A program made the position numbers and the translations under genes. Under the pieces are notes generated by a model. The model was not told the DNA's origin and did no database searches. It was given only the letters and a program-made list of their open reading frames with translations. A stretch of DNA of 64,000 nucleotides, taken from contig QNGE01000895.1 in assembly GCA_008508345.1 (NCBI GenBank), positions 62,001 through 126,000 on the forward strand. The letters run 5' to 3'. Of this stretch, positions 59,710 through 64,000 are shown in pieces (within the stretch, counting starts at the first letter, position 1; the number at the start of each line of letters is the position of its first letter). This DNA comes from Paragonimus westermani (taxonomy: Eukaryota > Platyhelminthes > Trematoda > Plagiorchiida > Troglotrematidae).

Positions 59710-62700
59710 AGTTTTTACACTAAAGCATCTTCAACCTTCTAGATTAAGAAAGATACGTGAAAGGAGAGGAAGAACAGTGCAACTGTCAATGGTTTACTAC
59801 GTTCAATAGTGTATTGTTCACCATGGCTGAAACTAGCAGTGCTATCACGAAACGTCAGGTTTCTAAGCATACTTAGCACAACAGTGACCAGACACTATCA
59901 GGCTTACCCAAATCCTAGGTATCAAGAAGCGGTGTTTCATGAATCAACAGCTCCGGCTTTTGAGCAGATGCATGAATACTCTGTCCTACTTCGTCTTACA
60001 GATCAGGCTGTTACCTTAAACGTTCACCATAAGACTCCTTTTCCCTCTCACCCCCAGCCTACAGTGTACAACGGTAGGAAGTGGTCTGCGTGATAACTGA
60101 TCTCTCGCATTAGCTCAGTCATTGTTACCTGCATTCCCTATTCATTTATGAAGTGAATTTTTACGCCGGCCGATGGTACGTGGAGTGCTTCCGGACAATT
60201 AAGTCCATCAGTTAAGCTAGCGAACAAACCATCGAAACCAGAGTTAGGTGTAGGCTGTGTCAATAAGGCCCACCCCTAAAGATGGTGCGTTTTCTACTTG
60301 AAAAAAGTGGGAACAACGTCAACCCTTGTAATTACTTGAATAAAACCGAGTAGGGTGAACAGTGGCAGTGAAACATATTCTGTCGAAGTGTTTGCCATCA
60401 GAAACCAAAATTACACTGGACCTAACGTCGTACAGACATATTGTATGTGGTGTCTATCACAAATTCATATGCAGCAATGTTAGTTAATACTACGTTCTCA
60501 AGCATAAGGTTTATTTTGGGTGATTAAATCGACCTGTTCAATGATTCATACGGTGTTCCTAATTGAGGATGTTCTAACACAACCGATTTCAAAACATTGC
60601 GGGGTAGGATAATGAAGTCCAAATCTGTAAAATAAATTTTCAGACTAGCTGACTGCAGCCTAAAAAGCACCACTGTGCTTGGAAACAAACTTTATCCAGA
60701 AGATAGAAGGCAACACTCCGTTTCCAGCTGGGAAGATAACTTCTGTCAGCTCGAGTTGTAACAGTGAAGTCACAGGTTGACTGAAGCCATTCTACGAACT
60801 GTAAAGATTGTGGATGTCAACAACCAGGCTCCTGAAACTATGAGATTTCATTCGCACCTAACACTTGTCTCACTCACTAAACAATTGGCTCGCGATATTT
60901 TGTTGATAACTTGACAGTTTTGTAATCAACAGAACGCGATCACAATGTATCAACCTAATTTCTTGCACACGTAACTCCTGACTAACCCGTTGTCTATAAA
61001 ACTAATCAGACGGTGTTGAGTTTGTCCATGAATGCTGAGACTAGTAACGAAATTATGCTCGGACAAAACCACAGTTTCAATGTATCCAAACTAAATATCA
61101 CTAAATACACTTACTCAATTATATTACTTTCTGTTTACTAGGCCGGAGGACTTGCCACAGACGCAGTATGCGGTCCCGTGTGTAATTATATATGAGGTAT
61201 TGACACTGAGATGCAGAGGATACGTTTTTACCCGGGAAATTGTATTAATCAACAAAGCATGACAACATGATTCAAAACGGCCAAAAGGTGCGGAAATTTC
61301 CGTCACGCATGTGGCTACTGCGTTTCTGGTTCAATTAGGTTATTTCGTTATCTGAATCTGCATTGAATGACAACAAATCCCCACAGTTGATGAACAAACG
61401 GTCACAGCAAAACACGAGCACAAATTTGCTCGCGTGGTTTGCATCATTCATCTTTGTACCGGTCACGTTTCCTGCTATTCTTATGCTGACGCTAGAAAAT
61501 AGCGCAACTTCATTCACTTTTTTATTATGTTGTTGGGAGGGCATAACGATGTAGTAGAGAAAATGATGTAGTATCGAGTATATCGTGCGATAACATCTAG
61601 ATGATGAAGACTCATTTCGCATGGTCAAACCTACGGTGGAAGATTTTATTATCCACCTTATTCTGATGGAACAAACGAGAAGTTTTGCATATAGAGAAAA
61701 AAGGGAAGGTTGTTTCTAGCTGATAACTTCGCTGTGAATCGGGGCTCAAAGTTCCTTGCTTCTGAATAACATGCTACAGTCCCTTGTGCAATAAATTTGC
61801 CAAATGTCAAGCATGTGCATACAGAAGGATGAGGTTGGCTTAGTAATTTTACAGAGGAAACTGTGTTGATGTTGTCCCCGTAGAAAAGCAGTTATTCTAA
61901 ACTGCACTGAATTTGGGTTCTCGGTTTGGTGCTTATCGCAGTAGAATAGCCTATGTTAGACCAATTAAGTTGTTATAATAATGTTTCAATCTTTCTCTCT
62001 AACAAGGAACAGAAGCAACATTTGGCGTTATGCTTTACGCTCTTAGGACGCGCATTAGGTTCTACATTGGTAGACGAGTAAACTAAGGTTTAGTCGTTTG
62101 TAATCTGACCCCAGGTGACTACAGGGTTCAGCCAGTAACCTTGGCGACAAGTAATTTTCATACGTATTTGTCAGATGAAACCTATTTGTAATGCACCGGC
62201 TATGACCCGAGGAGGGCTGGAGTAGTAAATGCCTGCGATCAACGCGTCTTTGAAAAGCACCATGGAATAATCCAACTTCTATCTCACGTCAACAACTAAA
62301 ACAAAGAGAACTCTATACCAACCCTTTTTACTCAGCATACTTTTGTACACGAACGAGTGTGAAAAATCAGAAAGGTCATCTGATCGCATTCTATACCAGC
62401 AACTGTGTCAGATTTTTCGTCAAATCGTTGAAAAAAGGCCCAAATAAATAGTTGTGCGTGTAACGGTTTATACAGATATGCTTACCATAACTGGGGAGTG
62501 TAATCCAAATGAAATATAACCGGAACCTACTAAATTAGTCGGCGGTAGGTTGACTAATCTCTCCCAACCCAACTAAAGACCATTGGTTTGCCAGGAAAAT
62601 GCGTTTGTATGTTGTACAAGGAAGGGCAACTTTAGGAATGTAGTTGTTATGTTGAGATAGCAAAGTTGCAGAGAGATCTGAATTTAGTTGAGCTCAAGAT

Positions 62701-63577
62701 AGGTTAAGATAGTTTAACTGAGGACACGAAAAAATGTCAAGCTTTGTAAGCCAACAACGAAAAAACAATGATCAGAACTGTTCTTTAATGAAGTAGGCGC
62801 AGTTGATTGAGCTTCCGCAAGGTCACATCTCACAGTCTGTAACAAGAAATGTGTGCTCGTTTCAAAGTCTCCATACTCCGATGACTCTTGAGACAGAAAA
62901 CGCTTTCAACAACACTTATTGAAAAACTCGTTAGTTTTAAGTGAAGTTTCCAGACTAATCGTCTTCATTGCGATGCCCAATTTCCCCCCTTATCCAATCA
63001 AGATATCGCTTTTTGGCAGTTAGGAAAGTAGACTTGTTCCATGCGTTATGAGTGAAGGCCGTATTATTATTTGCGATGTAAATATGCACAGACCCACGGG
63101 GTACGATTCAATAGACTGTGTGCATTATACTGAACGAAAGAAACTCCCGAGAGTACATGAAACTGTAGTATCCATATGGAAAATCATGCGTGACTACTAG
63201 AATCTAGCGATATTGCTTCATGTTTGCAAACACACTGAGCACGATGCATTTTTAAGCCTACTTGGTATATACAAAAATGAAAATTCAACATATATTTAAC
63301 CTACAAAACCATCAAAATGTCTCTTACTGCTTTTCGACCATCAGTGCAAATTTCCATATCTCTTTCCATTTTAGAAACAAGATTTTCCATTGTGTGCTAA
63401 AGCAAATCACTTTGGTGCATTAGAATTTCAACCTTAGATTCTTGGACATGACAGCAAAACGCGATTGACCCAACCAACCGTAAGGGACGACCAATCTTAA
63501 TTAGAGTGCTTCGCATTGGCTACTTTGGTAGAGTAAGTCGTTTAGGTTATTTCAGGGGTGTCAACGAATTCGCTCAA
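59710..63577. other. no gene recognised
   Basis: Includes an open plus stretch at 59809-60093 (94 codons, protein-like, ending near a possible donor ACAACG|GTAGGA) and overlapping open stretches on both strands at 61335-61628. Otherwise nothing seen. Confidence 0.3.
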
Positions 63578-63631
63578 TAAGAACGGGGTTAGCGGCCAAA
63601 GTGGAACACAGATCACCTGACCCTGTTCTTA
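63578..63631. repeat. 15-bp imperfect inverted repeat
   Basis: TAAGAACGGGGTTAG (63578-63592) and CTGACCCTGTTCTTA (63617-63631) match as inverted repeats in 13 of 15 positions with a 24-base spacer. It lies about 160 bases before the transposase start. A second smaller palindrome, CTCACG...CGTGAG, lies near 63691-63711. These may belong to the transposon end or to promoter structure; no terminal inverted repeat can be confirmed because the element runs out of the window. Confidence 0.45.
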
Positions 63632-63793
63632 CTAATTCATCAAACCGCTGGCCGTATTGGTTTCTTTGACAGGTAAAGGGTTACGTGAATCTCACGTCCA
63701 ATAGGCGTGAGCTTTTGGGTCGTGATAGACTTCGACCTGTGATGTGACAGTGAACCAGTTTGTGAGAACATTTTCATTAGTACTCTCACATAC

Positions 63794-64000
63794 ATGGCTG
63801 GCGGACGCAAGTACACTTGCATCAGTCCCGAAACACGCAGACGTATTATCGAAGCAATTGAAAGGGGCGATGACTGGTGCACGGTTGCCCTTCTGAACGG
63901 AGTCAAGTGTAATACCGCTTACAAGTGGCTACAGGTGGATTGCATCAGTTATGAAACTCAGCCTCGTAAAGGAGACAGAAGCAAGATTCTGACAGAATCA
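63794..64000 (+). CDS. N-terminus of a DDE transposase, Tc1/mariner (IS630-like) type, cut by window end
   Basis: Open for 69 codons from ATG to the last base. The start MAGGRKYTCISPETRRRI leads into a helix-turn-helix: a first helix RRRIIEAIERGDD, a second WCTVALLNG, and a recognition helix KCNTAYKWL. Such an N-terminal DNA-binding HTH with a following basic linker (RKGDRSK) is the layout of IS630/Tc1/mariner transposases, which bind the terminal inverted repeats. The catalytic DDE domain would lie to the right of the window. No stop or frameshift is seen in this part, so the copy could be fairly young. A domesticated HTH protein or another transposase superfamily is possible. Confidence 0.55.
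   Translation, partial: MAGGRKYTCISPETRRRIIEAIERGDDWCTVALLNGVKCNTAYKWLQVDCISYETQPRKGDRSKILTES

Noticed and set aside
1..64000. CRISPR array, bacterial operons or prophage
   Set aside because: No regularly spaced short repeats, no Shine-Dalgarno-linked gene rows; introns, SINEs and LINEs show eukaryotic DNA.

Overview
The window looks like eukaryotic, AT-rich, intron-rich DNA from a parasitic flatworm, most likely a digenean trematode. The reasons are: no bacterial gene layout; only short open frames; a decayed RTE-type LINE (35690-37560) like those common in trematode genomes; and several copies of tRNA-derived short retroposons carrying small type I hammerhead ribozymes, the architecture known from the schistosome SM-alpha family. 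Species cannot be fixed from sequence alone.

The best supported content is mobile. Two SINE families are present. Family A (about 683-1090, 1984-2293, 2294-2707, 9040-9180, 15175-15640, 17480-17990, 26085-26400) has RNA polymerase III A and B boxes followed by a hammerhead motif; two copies (minus strand 2095-2139, plus strand 2572-2616) keep the whole catalytic core. Family B (minus strand 14870-15085) has a different tRNA-like head and a different, slightly damaged hammerhead (14939-14983). Four family A loci are minus-then-plus doublets, and one copy is flanked by 40-bp inverted repeats. Other remnants are the LINE, a gypsy-type integrase fragment (55560-55880), a possible Penelope-like endonuclease fragment (minus, 11996-12165), and the start of an intact-looking helix-turn-helix transposase that runs off the right edge (63794-64000).

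Host genes are hard to see because exons are short and introns are kilobases long. By combining splice signals, open frames and phase agreement I propose three plus-strand gene models: gene B (21997-34279, seven exons, of which 42, 105, 54 and 69 nt exons are symmetric phase 0; ends in a membrane tail), gene C (39886-41319, two exons, poly(A) signal at 41669), and gene D (42553-48565, four exons, a zinc-finger-like cysteine pair, poly(A) signal at 48834). None resembles a protein I can name. A Delta/Serrate (DSL)-like motif sits at 59560-59709. These models are hypotheses with moderate to low confidence; no transcript or alignment evidence was available. The rest reads as intron or intergenic sequence without recognisable content.
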